Below are positions 5,416-12,014 of a stretch of DNA of 20,458 bases, one piece after another. A model generated the notes under the pieces. That model saw nothing but the letters and a program-made list of their open reading frames with translations, did not search any database and was not told the origin of the DNA. Every line of letters begins with the position of its first letter. The stretch's first letter is position 1. Where the stretch lies: the IMG/VR virus record IMGVR_UViG_3300025439_000012, positions 1 through 20,458 of that record. One strand, 5' to 3'. The position numbers and the translations under genes were made by a program. This DNA is from a virus.

Positions 5416-5483
5416 TGCCAGTCGCCGTCCAGATGACGGCTAATGACCGAATGACAAAAGGGCTATCCGGCCCTTCTCTGGCA
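5416..5483 (+). ncRNA. Candidate structured RNA, three-way junction
   Basis: CTTAAATA at 5387-5394 predicts a transcription start near 5418. From 5416 the sequence folds into three perfect 6-bp stems. The closing stem is TGCCAG (5416-5421) with CTGGCA (5478-5483). Hairpin 1 is GCCGTC (5424-5429) with GACGGC (5435-5440), loop CAGAT. Hairpin 2 is AAGGGC (5458-5463) with GCCCTT (5470-5475), loop TATCCG. A 17-base linker (5441-5457) joins the hairpins and contains TGAC twice. A 36-codon frame from ATG 5415 to 5525 overlaps it, but the nested perfect stems favour an RNA. I recognise no known RNA family, and the hammerhead core is absent. Confidence 0.5.
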
Positions 5484-5612
5484 CGAATAGATTTCCAAGT
5501 ATCTAAAGAAGAGACCCCAACCTAGTGCATCGGCAATAAGCCAGAGGATGGGAAAGTGACCTATAAGGAGTCCCAAGGCGAAGATGCCCAAAGACAGGGA
5601 ATACCACATCAT
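5463..5612 (-). CDS. Possible small membrane protein (49 aa)
   Basis: This minus-strand frame is too short to stand out by length, but its product is strikingly hydrophobic. It begins MMWYSLSLGIFALGLLIGHF, continues with PILWLIADALGWGLFF and ends in a basic tail (YSCQRRAG). Together these could form a helical hairpin in the membrane, holin-like in general design. Upstream on the minus strand are AAGGAGA (15 nt before the start) and the palindromic GTTTATAAAC at 5644-5653. It overlaps hairpin 2 of the candidate RNA on the other strand. Codon position and homology cannot be checked here, so it remains tentative. Confidence 0.35.
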   Translation of the reverse strand: MMWYSLSLGIFALGLLIGHFPILWLIADALGWGLFFRYLEIYSCQRRAG

Positions 5613-5643
5613 ACCATAGGGTTGAATCTCCTTCCTTAAGAAT

Positions 5644-5653
5644 GTTTATAAAC
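5644..5653 (+). promoter_or_regulatory. Palindromic TATA box GTTTATAAAC
   Basis: The box is a perfect palindrome. ATG 5675 lies 30 nt from its second base on the plus strand, which fits leaderless transcription of the DnaJ-zinc-finger gene. Being symmetric it could also fire leftwards toward the small membrane frame ending at 5463. Confidence 0.55.
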
Positions 5654-5674
5654 TAGGCTTCTATAGAAAAGGTG

Positions 5675-6004
5675 ATGCACTCCGAAATATGTCCTGTTTG
5701 TCATGGCGAAGGGACGATTCCCGTCATAGGAATGACAACAAGCACAGACCCAAGAAAGACCTGTCACGCTTGTAATGGAGCCGGATACATCCTAGTTCCT
5801 GATGAACATCCTTACTGGCCAGAACCCTACTATCCGCCACAACCCTACTATCCGCCACAACCCTACTATCCGCCACAACCCTACTATCCGCCACAACCCT
5901 TCACGCCTTTCTACATTGACCCTCAGTATCCTTTCTACTTCCCTTTCTACATTGACCCTCAGTATCCTTTCTACTTCTGTTGTATGGTGATTCCAAGTGA
6001 CTGA
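5675..6004 (+). CDS. DnaJ-type zinc finger protein with Tyr/Pro repeats (109 aa)
   Basis: The N-terminal 40 residues contain C6-x2-C9-x-G-x-G (CPVCHGEG) and C30-x2-C33-x-G-x-G (CHACNGAG), the paired repeats of the DnaJ Cys-rich zinc domain. In chaperones this domain binds unfolded substrate. It is followed by four copies of a hexapeptide (PYYPPQ) and two copies of a 12-residue Phe/Tyr/Pro unit (around FYIDPQYPFYF). No J-domain is present. GTG 5672 is a possible start, but ATG 5675 fits the TATA box at 5644. The end overlaps the capsid paralogue by eight bases, so the two are translated together. It may assist assembly or attach to the virion, which is inference. Confidence 0.75.
   Translation: MHSEICPVCHGEGTIPVIGMTTSTDPRKTCHACNGAGYILVPDEHPYWPEPYYPPQPYYPPQPYYPPQPYYPPQPFTPFYIDPQYPFYFPFYIDPQYPFYFCCMVIPSD
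5825..5896 (+). repeat. Four exact 18-bp tandem repeats (coding)
   Basis: The unit CCCTACTATCCGCCACAA occurs four times without a mismatch and encodes the PYYPPQ repeats. Perfect identity at synonymous sites suggests recent expansion or active homogenisation. Confidence 0.95.
5906..5977 (+). repeat. Two exact 36-bp tandem repeats (coding)
   Basis: Positions 5906-5941 and 5942-5977 are identical 36-mers starting CCTTTCTACATTGAC. They duplicate twelve residues containing FYIDPQYPF in the same gene as the 18-bp repeats. Confidence 0.95.
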
Positions 6005-6884
6005 AGAGCCGCATCCAGCAGAGGGATACCCACACAAAGAAGCGGAGTCAGCCTTTCCAGCCTATTGGGGCGAACTGATGGGGGCTATGAGCAGATTCCA
6101 AGAGTCTGGGTATCTTGAAGGTAGGCCAAGTGTGTCAACACCGTCTCCGGCTCCCGGCTCTCCCGCCCTGTTCTATCCTGAACTGACGAAACGCTTCGTA
6201 GAACTCATAATGCCGAAACTAGAGATAAAGCAGATTCTTCAAGACTTCTTCATCAGAGTAGGGGCAACAGCCACCATTCCTAAACAGCAAGGGGCAGGGG
6301 CTAATGCGCTGATAGGTCGAACTGCCGATGGAAACGGAGTTATGATGGACTTCAAACCTTACGACCTTATCACCATCACACCCTACAAGATTGGAATGAG
6401 AGTCCGGCTTGCTAGAGAGATGCTCGAAGACGGCATCTACACCATCGTAGAAGACCAGTTCAGGAGAGCCGCAACACACACTGCCAACGCCATAGACAAC
6501 GACATTGCAAAGGTCTTTGAAGCGGCCAGCAAGAAGAGTTTCAGTTGGCTTCCACACAGGTATCCCCATCTCGATAATGTCATCAAGAACTTGGATGATG
6601 TAGGCAAATACAACGTCCTTATGAACGACAAGAAATACTCGTATGGAGTCAAGATGTCGGGAATCAAGGCTCTGAGAAGCCCGATGATTAATCCGAAAGC
6701 GGCCTATGTCGTTCAGACAGCCTTTGACGGATGTTATGCTCCTGTAGGTTACTTCGTCACCAAGCGTCCAATCAGTATAGATGTCTGGCCACAGCCACAG
6801 TTCGACTCGCTCGATGTTGTCATCACTGCTCGATATGCGCCCGTCATCACCTACCCAGAGGCCATAACGCGGTGCAGAGTTTGA
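5997..6884 (+). CDS. Paralogue of the HK97-like major capsid protein, shortened centre (295 aa)
   Basis: Residues from about 57 (ALFYPELTKRFVEL) to about 165, and the C-terminal 50 residues (YFVTKRPISIDVWPQPQFDS, ARYAPVITYPE), closely match the capsid protein at 18036. Shared blocks include QDFFI-VG-TATIPKQ-GA-ANA-IG and PYKIGMRVR. The centre differs: about 70 residues here replace about 115 there. The first 56 residues are an extension not found in the main protein, Pro/Ser rich near its end (STPSPAPGSP). Start GTG 5997 overlaps the preceding stop. It could be a minor capsid or vertex protein, an assembly competitor, or a decaying duplicate. The intact frame and strong conservation argue that it is used. 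Confidence 0.8.
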   Translation: MTEEPHPAEGYPHKEAESAFPAYWGELMGAMSRFQESGYLEGRPSVSTPSPAPGSPALFYPELTKRFVELIMPKLEIKQILQDFFIRVGATATIPKQQGAGANALIGRTADGNGVMMDFKPYDLITITPYKIGMRVRLAREMLEDGIYTIVEDQFRRAATHTANAIDNDIAKVFEAASKKSFSWLPHRYPHLDNVIKNLDDVGKYNVLMNDKKYSYGVKMSGIKALRSPMINPKAAYVVQTAFDGCYAPVGYFVTKRPISIDVWPQPQFDSLDVVITARYAPVITYPEAITRCRV

Positions 6885-7042
6885 TTTGGATTGTGGCGAT
6901 AGGTTCCTTCTTCGCTCTAGAGGGCGGAGCCAACATCATCTATTGGGCTAGGTATGGCAACGGTGTCAAGGACAACAACTACTGGCAGATAGGAAGAGCA
7001 CTACGGATGGCTCTTGGTCTTGCTCTGGTTGTTTTCGGCTGA
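6872..7042 (+). CDS. Small two-helix membrane protein (56 aa)
   Basis: The frame is open upstream inside the capsid paralogue. GTG 6872, overlapping the last 13 bases of that gene, gives MQSLIWIVAIGSFF. Residues 3-22 and 41-56 (ALRMALGLALVVFG) are hydrophobic and separated by a polar loop with Asn, Lys and Tyr, so a membrane hairpin is likely. Size and topology are compatible with a holin or another lysis or envelope-associated peptide, but no conserved motif identifies it. Tight overlap suggests it is made from the same message as the capsid paralogue. Confidence 0.6.
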   Translation: MQSLIWIVAIGSFFALEGGANIIYWARYGNGVKDNNYWQIGRALRMALGLALVVFG

Positions 7043-7106
7043 CTTTATAGACCTTTAGTAACGACAACACTTATAACGCCTACCCACCATAGAGTGCCTA
7101 CAAACT

Positions 7107-7220
7107 ATGAGTTTCTTTGTTGCATCAGCAGAAGAGTGTCCTGAATGTCACGAACTCGCTCTTGTTCACTACAATGGTTGCGTCACCTGCTACGGATGCG
7201 GGTATGGACGGTGTGGGTAA
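7107..7220 (+). CDS. Tiny zinc-ribbon protein (37 aa)
   Basis: ATG 7107 opens a 37-residue frame with C11-x2-C14 (ECPECHE), C25, C28-x2-C31 (TCYGCGYG) and C36. The CPEC...G-C-x-T-C-x2-C-G arrangement resembles the small zinc ribbons found at protein ends, such as in class II ribonucleotide reductases and some archaeal factors, but here it stands alone. The TATA box CTTATAAC at 7070 is 37 nt upstream, a slightly longer spacing than usual. The next TATA box (7230) begins ten bases after its stop. Confidence 0.6.
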   Translation: MSFFVASAEECPECHELALVHYNGCVTCYGCGYGRCG

Positions 7221-7259
7221 ACAGAATCCTTATAAGCCAAACTTGTATAGGTTCTGTCT

Positions 7260-7646
7260 ATGGCACAAGAGGTATTCAAGGATGAACAGGGCCGGGGAAC
7301 GGTCACGTTGATTGATGAAGAGGGAATCAATCCTGAACCCAAATTCCATCCGGCGGCAATCCAGCCTATGAACTTCGTGCCGGAAGACCCCATAGCAATC
7401 TTCGAGAAGCGGATTGAGCAGATAAAGAAGATGATTGAGGAAAAGAAGATAGACTTGGCCATCAACAACACCAAGGCTCTTCAGACGGCTATAGCCATGC
7501 TCATAACAATGGCCAGCACAAAGCACGACCAACCTCTTCTAGAGAAACTTCAAACAGTCGGAACCAAGGTGAATGAGTTGGCCACCACTCTTGCGCCTCT
7601 AGCCACCCCTATCATCCCTTCTGTGAAACCCAAGGGACAGCCTTAA
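7260..7646 (+). CDS. Unknown protein with central coiled coil (128 aa)
   Basis: ATG 7260 is 30 nt after the C of CTTATAAG at 7230. Residues 1-45 are polar with many Pro and Glu. Residues 46-105 form an uninterrupted helix with coiled-coil character (IFEKRIEQIKKMIEEKK, LLEKLQTVGTKVNEL). The end is Pro rich. Its position among structural genes suggests a virion or assembly component, which is inference. The stop TAA lies inside the CTTAAATAG that promotes the next gene. Confidence 0.65.
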   Translation: MAQEVFKDEQGRGTVTLIDEEGINPEPKFHPAAIQPMNFVPEDPIAIFEKRIEQIKKMIEEKKIDLAINNTKALQTAIAMLITMASTKHDQPLLEKLQTVGTKVNELATTLAPLATPIIPSVKPKGQP

Positions 7647-7674
7647 ATAGTTCCTCTTCCCTACTATCCTTGTC

Positions 7675-8253
7675 ATGCCTACCGATGAAGGAGTAAAGAT
7701 TGTAGAGGATGGTTGGGAGACAGGAGTTGACAGTCCTTCCCACAATGTCCGGTATGTTATCGGCGGAAACCTTGCCGTGACTGGAACAATCTCTGGTGTT
7801 TCTACAGATGGAACCTATACCACTTACACAAAGGTTCATGATGTGGTGGTTGATGGCGCAGGTCTGACCAATAGTATCAATGTTACTGCCGCATCCATTG
7901 ACGAAACTAATGGGTGGGTAGCGTTCATTGAGGATGGAACGGGTAACGACAGATTGGTAACTTGCAAGTTTGATGGGACAAGTAAAGCAACACTGTATTC
8001 TGGTGGTAGTCCTTACAATCTAGGTCTTGGGCCTAGTGTTCGCCAAAGTGCGGGTGGAACGATACAGGTCTGGGCCGATGGCAATGACAATTACTATGTC
8101 TCTAGCAAGGGTGCTCTTGTTCACACGATTAACACTAGCGGCATAAATCCAAGTGCTGTTGGACTTGCTATCTCCATAACAGGGAAGTATATCTTCATTG
8201 TCGGAGATAACAACTCTAAAGAGGCCCGATTCCAAATCTGGCAAGGCAGTTAG
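7675..8253 (+). CDS. Beta-rich putative virion or receptor-binding protein (192 aa)
   Basis: ATG 7675 lies 33 nt after the C of CTTAAATA at 7642. The sequence is rich in Gly, Thr, Ser, Val and Asn, with short strands separated by turns. It shows repeat-like features reminiscent of beta-propeller blades: GWVAFIEDGTGNDRLVTCKF, then QVWADGNDNYYVSSKGALVH, then GKYIFIVGDNN. Such composition is usual for phage tail-fibre or baseplate accessory proteins. No signal peptide is present. The specific family is not recognised, so the virion role comes from composition and neighbours. Confidence 0.6.
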   Translation: MPTDEGVKIVEDGWETGVDSPSHNVRYVIGGNLAVTGTISGVSTDGTYTTYTKVHDVVVDGAGLTNSINVTAASIDETNGWVAFIEDGTGNDRLVTCKFDGTSKATLYSGGSPYNLGLGPSVRQSAGGTIQVWADGNDNYYVSSKGALVHTINTSGINPSAVGLAISITGKYIFIVGDNNSKEARFQIWQGS

Positions 8254-8329
8254 AAACCCGAAACCCCATATTTTAGCCTTGTTTGCCCTATCCTGAACCC
8301 TTAAATACCCTCAGAACTAAGGGTTGCCC

Positions 8330-8542
8330 ATGCCTTGGAAAGAGGTAAAAGAGATGAAGAAAGAGGGCATTTTAGGCCATTGGGAGACCGAAGAGGGGTC
8401 TATGATAACCATTACGAAGGGTATGGCCCATGTTGTGCATAAGGGAAGAGCACTTGCCATCCAGATGCCAGAGGGAACCTACCCAGAAGACCCTGCTGTA
8501 ATGGCTAAGATGCTTGCGAAAAGACTGGACGCGGTTCAGTAA
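8330..8542 (+). CDS. Unknown small protein (70 aa)
   Basis: An upstream in-frame TTG exists at 8324, but ATG 8330 (MPWKEVKEMK) is 30 nt after the C of CTTAAATA at 8300. After a basic helix comes a small beta domain (GHWETEEGSMITITKGMAHVVHKGRALAIQMPEG) and a C-terminal helix (DPAVMAKMLAKRLDAV). The pattern could be a small SH3-like or Tudor-like barrel plus helix. The gene converges with the large minus-strand gene, six bases away. No family is recognised. Confidence 0.65.
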   Translation: MPWKEVKEMKKEGILGHWETEEGSMITITKGMAHVVHKGRALAIQMPEGTYPEDPAVMAKMLAKRLDAVQ

Positions 8543-8548
8543 CTACCC

Positions 8549-10054
8549 TTAAGGTGCTACTGTAGTCGTAGTCGTCTCCCAATTGTTCTCTTGTCCACCT
8601 ATCCCTATGATGGACTCTTTCTTCGATGTATCAGTCTGTATCAGAGAGGGAGACACGGTGAACGACTCTCCGGCATCTAGTGGTGCTGGCGAGAAGGCAG
8701 GACTTGTGGTTATCGTATTCGCAGTATTAGATGCGACTGTTCTGCTCTGTCCCATTGCTTGTCCACTGGTGTAGGTGAGAGTCTGCCCTGTTAGGGCATT
8801 CACGGTCAAACTCAGATTGGTATCATGAAGCACTGTTGACGTAGTGCCAGTCGTGGTCACTCCTGTAGTGCCACCGCTTCTGTCGTTGATTACCTTCTGG
8901 TAGGGTGTGCTTGCGCTGATTGTCGGCATCTCCCATTTGGCAACGCCCGTTTCTGTGCTAGTTGCAGGAGTCGTTACTCCGCCTTTGATTGTGATTCCTT
9001 GAACCTCTGCTCCGATGTCCTCAGTTACCCAAGGCGCATTGCTGGCATTGGCTTGGAGATAGGCATCAACGCATCCGACTAGAATCCAAGCACCTGAAGT
9101 GCCGAGTGTGGTGGTAGCCGACCCTGTTATTGCATAGTCAACTTGTGGGGTTGTGACTATCGCACATTCAGTGCAAAGGTAGTAATCTGTTGCGTCATAG
9201 GCATCTATTCCTTTCATTCCTGTTCCCACTGTTACTGCGTTTGAAGGTGCTAACATCATCGCTCCGAATAGGAGTGCTGGCGCGTTGCGGTTGGAAACCT
9301 TTGCTGAGAAGGTCTCGACATCAGCATTGATTCCAGTAACCACATAGGGTGACGGCAGACCGCCATTGGAATCGAAGGATGCAGGAGTGGCAACATCAAG
9401 TAGGCCGACTACTGAGATAGCACACTCTCCGCTTGGAACAGCAGAGAAGGTTGCAGTCACATTCTTATTGGTGATTGTGCCAGTGGCAACAGCCGTGAAT
9501 ATCTGAAGGTAGTATTGGTCGTAAGTTCTAGTGTATGTGCCCGGGAACGAACCACTAAGAATCCATGCCCCATTGGTTATGGGCTGGCCTCTTGGAACCC
9601 AATTAAGACTCAGACCTGTAGTATCGGTGATGCTGGACACAGATATAGAGGTTGCTCCTGTGTCATGCCAAAAGACTGTAGCAACAACTAGGTCTCCGCT
9701 TGTGGCAGACAGACCCGTTGCTGTCACTGTTCCTGTCGAAAGAGATTTTGCATGAACCGCAGTCTGAGGATAGATTGAAGTAGTAGAAGTGAAACTTGCT
9801 GAAGCAGTATCAGGATTGTTTGATGTAACTGTGATGTTATGAGCACCTACAGCCGTCATCGGAATTGTGAGTGTTCCAGTGAAACTCCCGTCTGCGGCAA
9901 CGATTTGTCCTATGAGAGTATTCGTAGCGCAAGCAACTGCGTTGTAGGTGACAGCGTTAATTACGGCACTCGCAGTGTAACCTGCGCCAGTAACACGGAC
10001 ACCCTGCATACCAAGTGGGCCAGTAGTTGGAGAAAGCGCAATTGTCGCTACCAT
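8549..10054 (-). CDS. Adhesin-like tail protein with TIG/Ig-like N-terminus (501 aa)
   Basis: ATG 10054 lies 33-34 nt downstream of CTTTAAATAG on the minus strand (10079-10088), so it is leaderless. Residues 1-95 form an IPT/TIG-like Ig domain (IALSPTTGPLGMQGVRVTG, then DGSFTGTLTIPMTAVGAHNI). Residues about 110-330 form a beta domain (SGDLVVATVFWHDTG, YDQYYLQIFTAVATG). The C-terminal 100 residues contain a unit (ALTGQTLTYTSGQAMGQSRT, VASNTANTITTSP) that also occurs in the protein at 12228. The composition is Thr/Ser/Ala/Gly rich with little Lys, as in phage host-recognition fibres. It is on the opposite strand to the surrounding genes. The receptor role is inference. Confidence 0.7.
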   Translation of the reverse strand: MVATIALSPTTGPLGMQGVRVTGAGYTASAVINAVTYNAVACATNTLIGQIVAADGSFTGTLTIPMTAVGAHNITVTSNNPDTASASFTSTTSIYPQTAVHAKSLSTGTVTATGLSATSGDLVVATVFWHDTGATSISVSSITDTTGLSLNWVPRGQPITNGAWILSGSFPGTYTRTYDQYYLQIFTAVATGTITNKNVTATFSAVPSGECAISVVGLLDVATPASFDSNGGLPSPYVVTGINADVETFSAKVSNRNAPALLFGAMMLAPSNAVTVGTGMKGIDAYDATDYYLCTECAIVTTPQVDYAITGSATTTLGTSGAWILVGCVDAYLQANASNAPWVTEDIGAEVQGITIKGGVTTPATSTETGVAKWEMPTISASTPYQKVINDRSGGTTGVTTTGTTSTVLHDTNLSLTVNALTGQTLTYTSGQAMGQSRTVASNTANTITTSPAFSPAPLDAGESFTVSPSLIQTDTSKKESIIGIGGQENNWETTTTTVAP

Positions 10055-10078
10055 TCTACTCTATTGTAGAACCTACCA

Positions 10079-10122
10079 CTATTTAAAGGTAGTTCCCATG
10101 AGTCCGACCACTCTTTATATAG
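10079..10122. promoter_or_regulatory. Divergent promoter pair
   Basis: CTTTAAATAG on the minus strand (10079-10088) serves the adhesin gene ending at 8549. CTTTATATAG on the plus strand (10113-10122) lies 31 nt before ATG 10144. The boxes are 24 bp apart, so their transcription complexes are likely to affect each other. Confidence 0.7.
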
Positions 10123-10143
10123 ATGGCCGTTCTTAATCTCTCC

Positions 10144-10518
10144 ATGCCACGCAGATTCAGACGCAGGTGGTTCCCACCCTCTTCTCCACAACAGAACAAA
10201 CTTCTGCATTATGTCCGGTTCCTCTATCCAACAGCCGCAAGAAATCATCGAGTTAGAATTGTAGGGATGCGGAAGAGTCGGTGGGTTGACATCGGGATTG
10301 TCGAGAGAAAGATTGCGATAGAGTATCAAGGACAAGCCTATCATAATAGCCCAACTGCTAGAGCAAGAGATAAGATACGGACTAAGGAACTCGAAACAAT
10401 GGGATGGGTCGTCATTTTTGTGGATAAATACAACTGGAAGTGGTTCTTGGCTAATATGCGTGAGATAATAGAAAGAACCACAGTAGAAAGGAAATCTTTA
10501 TATCCGTCATCCACCTAA
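10144..10518 (+). CDS. Putative PD-(D/E)XK-type endonuclease, Vsr/DUF559-like (124 aa)
   Basis: The longest frame starts at 10123, almost inside the TATA box. ATG 10144 (MPRRFRRRWF) is 31 nt from the box and is preferred. D49 (WVDIGI), E60-x-Q62 (IAIEYQGQAYH), D76 with R79 (ARDKIRTKEL) and the GW-VIFV strand follow the order of very-short-patch/DUF559 nucleases: D, then E-x-D/Q, then H, then D-x2-R. The usual E-x-D is E-x-Q here, which may weaken metal binding or be a family variant. The basic N-terminus would bind DNA. Beside an HNH gene it may be part of a selfish homing cassette. Confidence 0.65.
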   Translation: MPRRFRRRWFPPSSPQQNKLLHYVRFLYPTAARNHRVRIVGMRKSRWVDIGIVERKIAIEYQGQAYHNSPTARARDKIRTKELETMGWVVIFVDKYNWKWFLANMREIIERTTVERKSLYPSST

Positions 10519-10526
10519 ATGACGGT

Positions 10527-10997
10527 ATGCAATCTACTTGTAGAATTTGTAAAGTTGAATTAGTTGGAGATGCGTATCCTGCCTTCTTAAAGAGACAGCG
10601 TAGAGGCATTTGTAGAGATTGTCGAAATAATGAACGGAATGAAGACTATCTCAATAACATAGAAGACCGTAGACGAGCAAACAGAAGACGAAACAGGAAA
10701 TACATCATTCGTTTGAAACTGAAGGTTATTAGCCACTATTCCAATGGCACTATGGCTTGTGCCAATCCCTTTGAGAAACACAAAGAACCCTATACAGACA
10801 TTAGAGCAAATTCGATTGACCACATCAAGGGTGGCGGAACTAAACATAGAAAGGGTTTGAATGGGAGCAGTTTCTATCGTTGGCTCATCAAACACAACTA
10901 TCCAGAAGGATACCAAGTGCTTTGTATGTCTTGTCAATACATCAAAAGATGGGAGAACTTTGAGTTTGCGAGTTATATACATGATGAACTGCTTTAA
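10527..10997 (+). CDS. HNH endonuclease-like protein with N-terminal zinc ribbon (156 aa)
   Basis: ATG 10527 lies 31 nt after the C of CTTTATAT at 10496. C5-x2-C8 and C29-x2-C32 form an N-terminal zinc ribbon, followed by an Arg-rich helix (DRRRANRRRNRKY). The HNH core has C78, D98-H99 (SIDHIKGGGTKHRKG) and C133-x2-C136 (LCMSCQYIKR). It is a paralogue of the protein at 16577, which lacks the N-terminal ribbon. Free-standing HNH genes between phage genes are usually homing endonucleases, and some act in DNA packaging. Position next to another nuclease and far from a terminase favours homing. The stop TAA lies in a TATA box for the next gene. Confidence 0.75.
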   Translation: MQSTCRICKVELVGDAYPAFLKRQRRGICRDCRNNERNEDYLNNIEDRRRANRRRNRKYIIRLKLKVISHYSNGTMACANPFEKHKEPYTDIRANSIDHIKGGGTKHRKGLNGSSFYRWLIKHNYPEGYQVLCMSCQYIKRWENFEFASYIHDELL

Positions 10998-11023
10998 ATA
11001 AGACTTGCCCTTATAAAGAAGGT

Positions 11024-11161
11024 GTGCTGACACTTGTATGTCACTGGTGTAGTGAGACCTTCAAGACCAAGAAAGTTCAGAGGATGTGTCCAACCTGTAA
11101 GATGCTGAAAGCACAATGCAAGTGGGACGAGTTGCAGAAGCGCAACTCTCGGAATCCTTAA
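11024..11161 (+). CDS. Small zinc-ribbon protein (45 aa)
   Basis: GTG 11024 lies 31 nt after the CTTTAAATA box at 10992-11000, which overlaps the preceding stop codon. C6-x2-C9 (VCHWCSE) and C22-x2-C25 (MCPTCKM) plus C32 give a zinc ribbon in a highly basic 45-residue protein. The in-frame alternatives further down would cut off the first CxxC. The stop TAA is again part of the CTTAAATA box of the next gene. Function is unknown, with a DNA/RNA-binding or transcription-related role possible. Confidence 0.6.
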   Translation: MLTLVCHWCSETFKTKKVQRMCPTCKMLKAQCKWDELQKRNSRNP

Positions 11162-11187
11162 ATACCCACGCTACCTGACTCCTGCCT

Positions 11188-11514
11188 ATGGCAACAATGT
11201 GTCCAACACCGATGCCGTCTCCTTCTGAGAGATGGTTCCATTCAGGGACTCTCAAAGTTGTGATGCTACCGTTGCACATTCAAAGAGCCGTCTTAGGGGC
11301 TTCGATACGGGCGAAGACCATCTTCGATGACAACGGGTGGGAATGGAATGGAGCAGTCCCAAGTCTGGGAGAGATTGTAGACCTCTACACTAAACTCACA
11401 AGAGATGTGCTTGCATGGCCCGAAATTGGTAATGCAAGGTCTGGTCATCTGATTGTCGAAATGACTGATGAGATACTAGAGTTCAGTGTCGAAATCGGTT
11501 ACGTTGAGGTTTAG
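11188..11514 (+). CDS. Unknown protein (108 aa)
   Basis: ATG 11188 is exactly 31 nt after the C of CTTAAATA at 11157. The protein begins MATMCPTPMPSPSERWFHSG. A central helix pair (SLGEIVDLYTKLTRDVLAW) is followed by strands (SGHLIVEMTDEILEFSVEIGYVEV in part). Trp residues flank the middle (NGWEWNGAV). The fold is probably alpha/beta with no metal site. It converges with the minus-strand SLOG-like gene, the two stops overlapping by three bases. No family is recognised. Confidence 0.7.
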   Translation: MATMCPTPMPSPSERWFHSGTLKVVMLPLHIQRAVLGASIRAKTIFDDNGWEWNGAVPSLGEIVDLYTKLTRDVLAWPEIGNARSGHLIVEMTDEILEFSVEIGYVEV

Positions 11515-11984
11515 AGTAGATACCAGATGGCCTTATGGCCAAGTTCAATGGCCTTGAGTCCTGTCCAACACGCGCCACTCTTCACATGAAGTTCTCTCTT
11601 GTCTTTGCAGTGATAGCAATACGGCTTTCCGTCTCGTAGAAACTTTTCGCTTTCAGGAACGAAACCGGGCGGATAGTCTTTTACCACAATGACAACAACC
11701 AAGTCGGCTTGAGCGATGTCCAAGTTCCGAGCCATGTAACCGTATCCCTTTCCCTGTTTAGGCCATGCTTGGATGACCGGAGCACGAATCCACAACCCAC
11801 CAGTGGTCGGATGCTGATAGAAACCTTCTTCAGTGAAGATGTCAACCCCGCCTCTTATAGAGTGACCCGAAGTGATGGTAGCATTGGGATAGGACATGAG
11901 GACGCTCTGAATTATTGCTCTCGCCTTCGTCTCGGTCTCTAGGGTGAACTTGTCTGCTCCGGCTCCCACTATCCCTACTATCAC
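11511..11984 (-). CDS. SLOG-like Rossmann nucleotide-binding protein with CxxC insert (157 aa)
   Basis: The N-terminus VGIVGAGAD (residues 3-11), TSGHSIRGGVDIFTEE (38-53), RNLDIAQADLVVVIV (86-100) and SGACWTGLKAIELGHKAIWYL (from 136) match in order the glycine-rich loop, SGG-x-GaD-like loop, RN..I/D-V strand and T-x-x-A...GK signature of the SLOG (YspA/DUF2493/DprA-LOG) superfamily, which binds nucleotides or nucleotide-derived signals. C123-x2-C126 in a basic insert, with C139, may bind zinc. GTG 11984 is 29 nt from the TATA box CTTAATAAAG (minus strand). Its orientation is opposite to its neighbours. In phage genomes such proteins are often accessory, including anti-defence or signalling roles, but no role is shown here. 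Confidence 0.65.
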   Translation of the reverse strand: MIVGIVGAGADKFTLETETKARAIIQSVLMSYPNATITSGHSIRGGVDIFTEEGFYQHPTTGGLWIRAPVIQAWPKQGKGYGYMARNLDIAQADLVVVIVVKDYPPGFVPESEKFLRDGKPYCYHCKDKRELHVKSGACWTGLKAIELGHKAIWYLL

Positions 11985-12002
11985 ACCACCCCTTGCACAG
12001 AA

Positions 12003-12014
12003 CCTTTATTAAGG
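12003..12014. promoter_or_regulatory. Single symmetric TATA box serving two divergent genes
   Basis: CCTTTATTAAGG reads CCTTAATAAAGG on the other strand. ATG 12035 lies 31 nt to the right and GTG 11984 lies 29 nt to the left, both at leaderless spacing. One box therefore appears to fire in both directions. Confidence 0.6.

Noticed and set aside
5416-5483. Hammerhead-type self-cleaving ribozyme
   Set aside because: Three stems are present, but the CUGAUGA and GAAA core elements are missing.
5415-5525. 36-codon ORF from ATG 5415 as the product of the 5387 promoter
   Set aside because: The sequence holds three perfect nested stems and the peptide shows no domain. An RNA explains more of the sequence, although the ORF is not excluded.
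5825-5977. Short regular repeats as a possible CRISPR array
   Set aside because: Repeats are contiguous without spacers and in frame within a gene, so they are coding tandem repeats.
7447-7457. A TAGACTTG copy on the plus strand inside the coiled-coil gene
   Set aside because: It lies mid-gene in frame as Ile-Asp-Leu with no gene border, so it is a chance occurrence.
8583-9755. Plus-strand frames of 63 and 74 codons inside the adhesin gene
   Set aside because: They are antisense shadows of a 501-codon gene with a good promoter and domain content.
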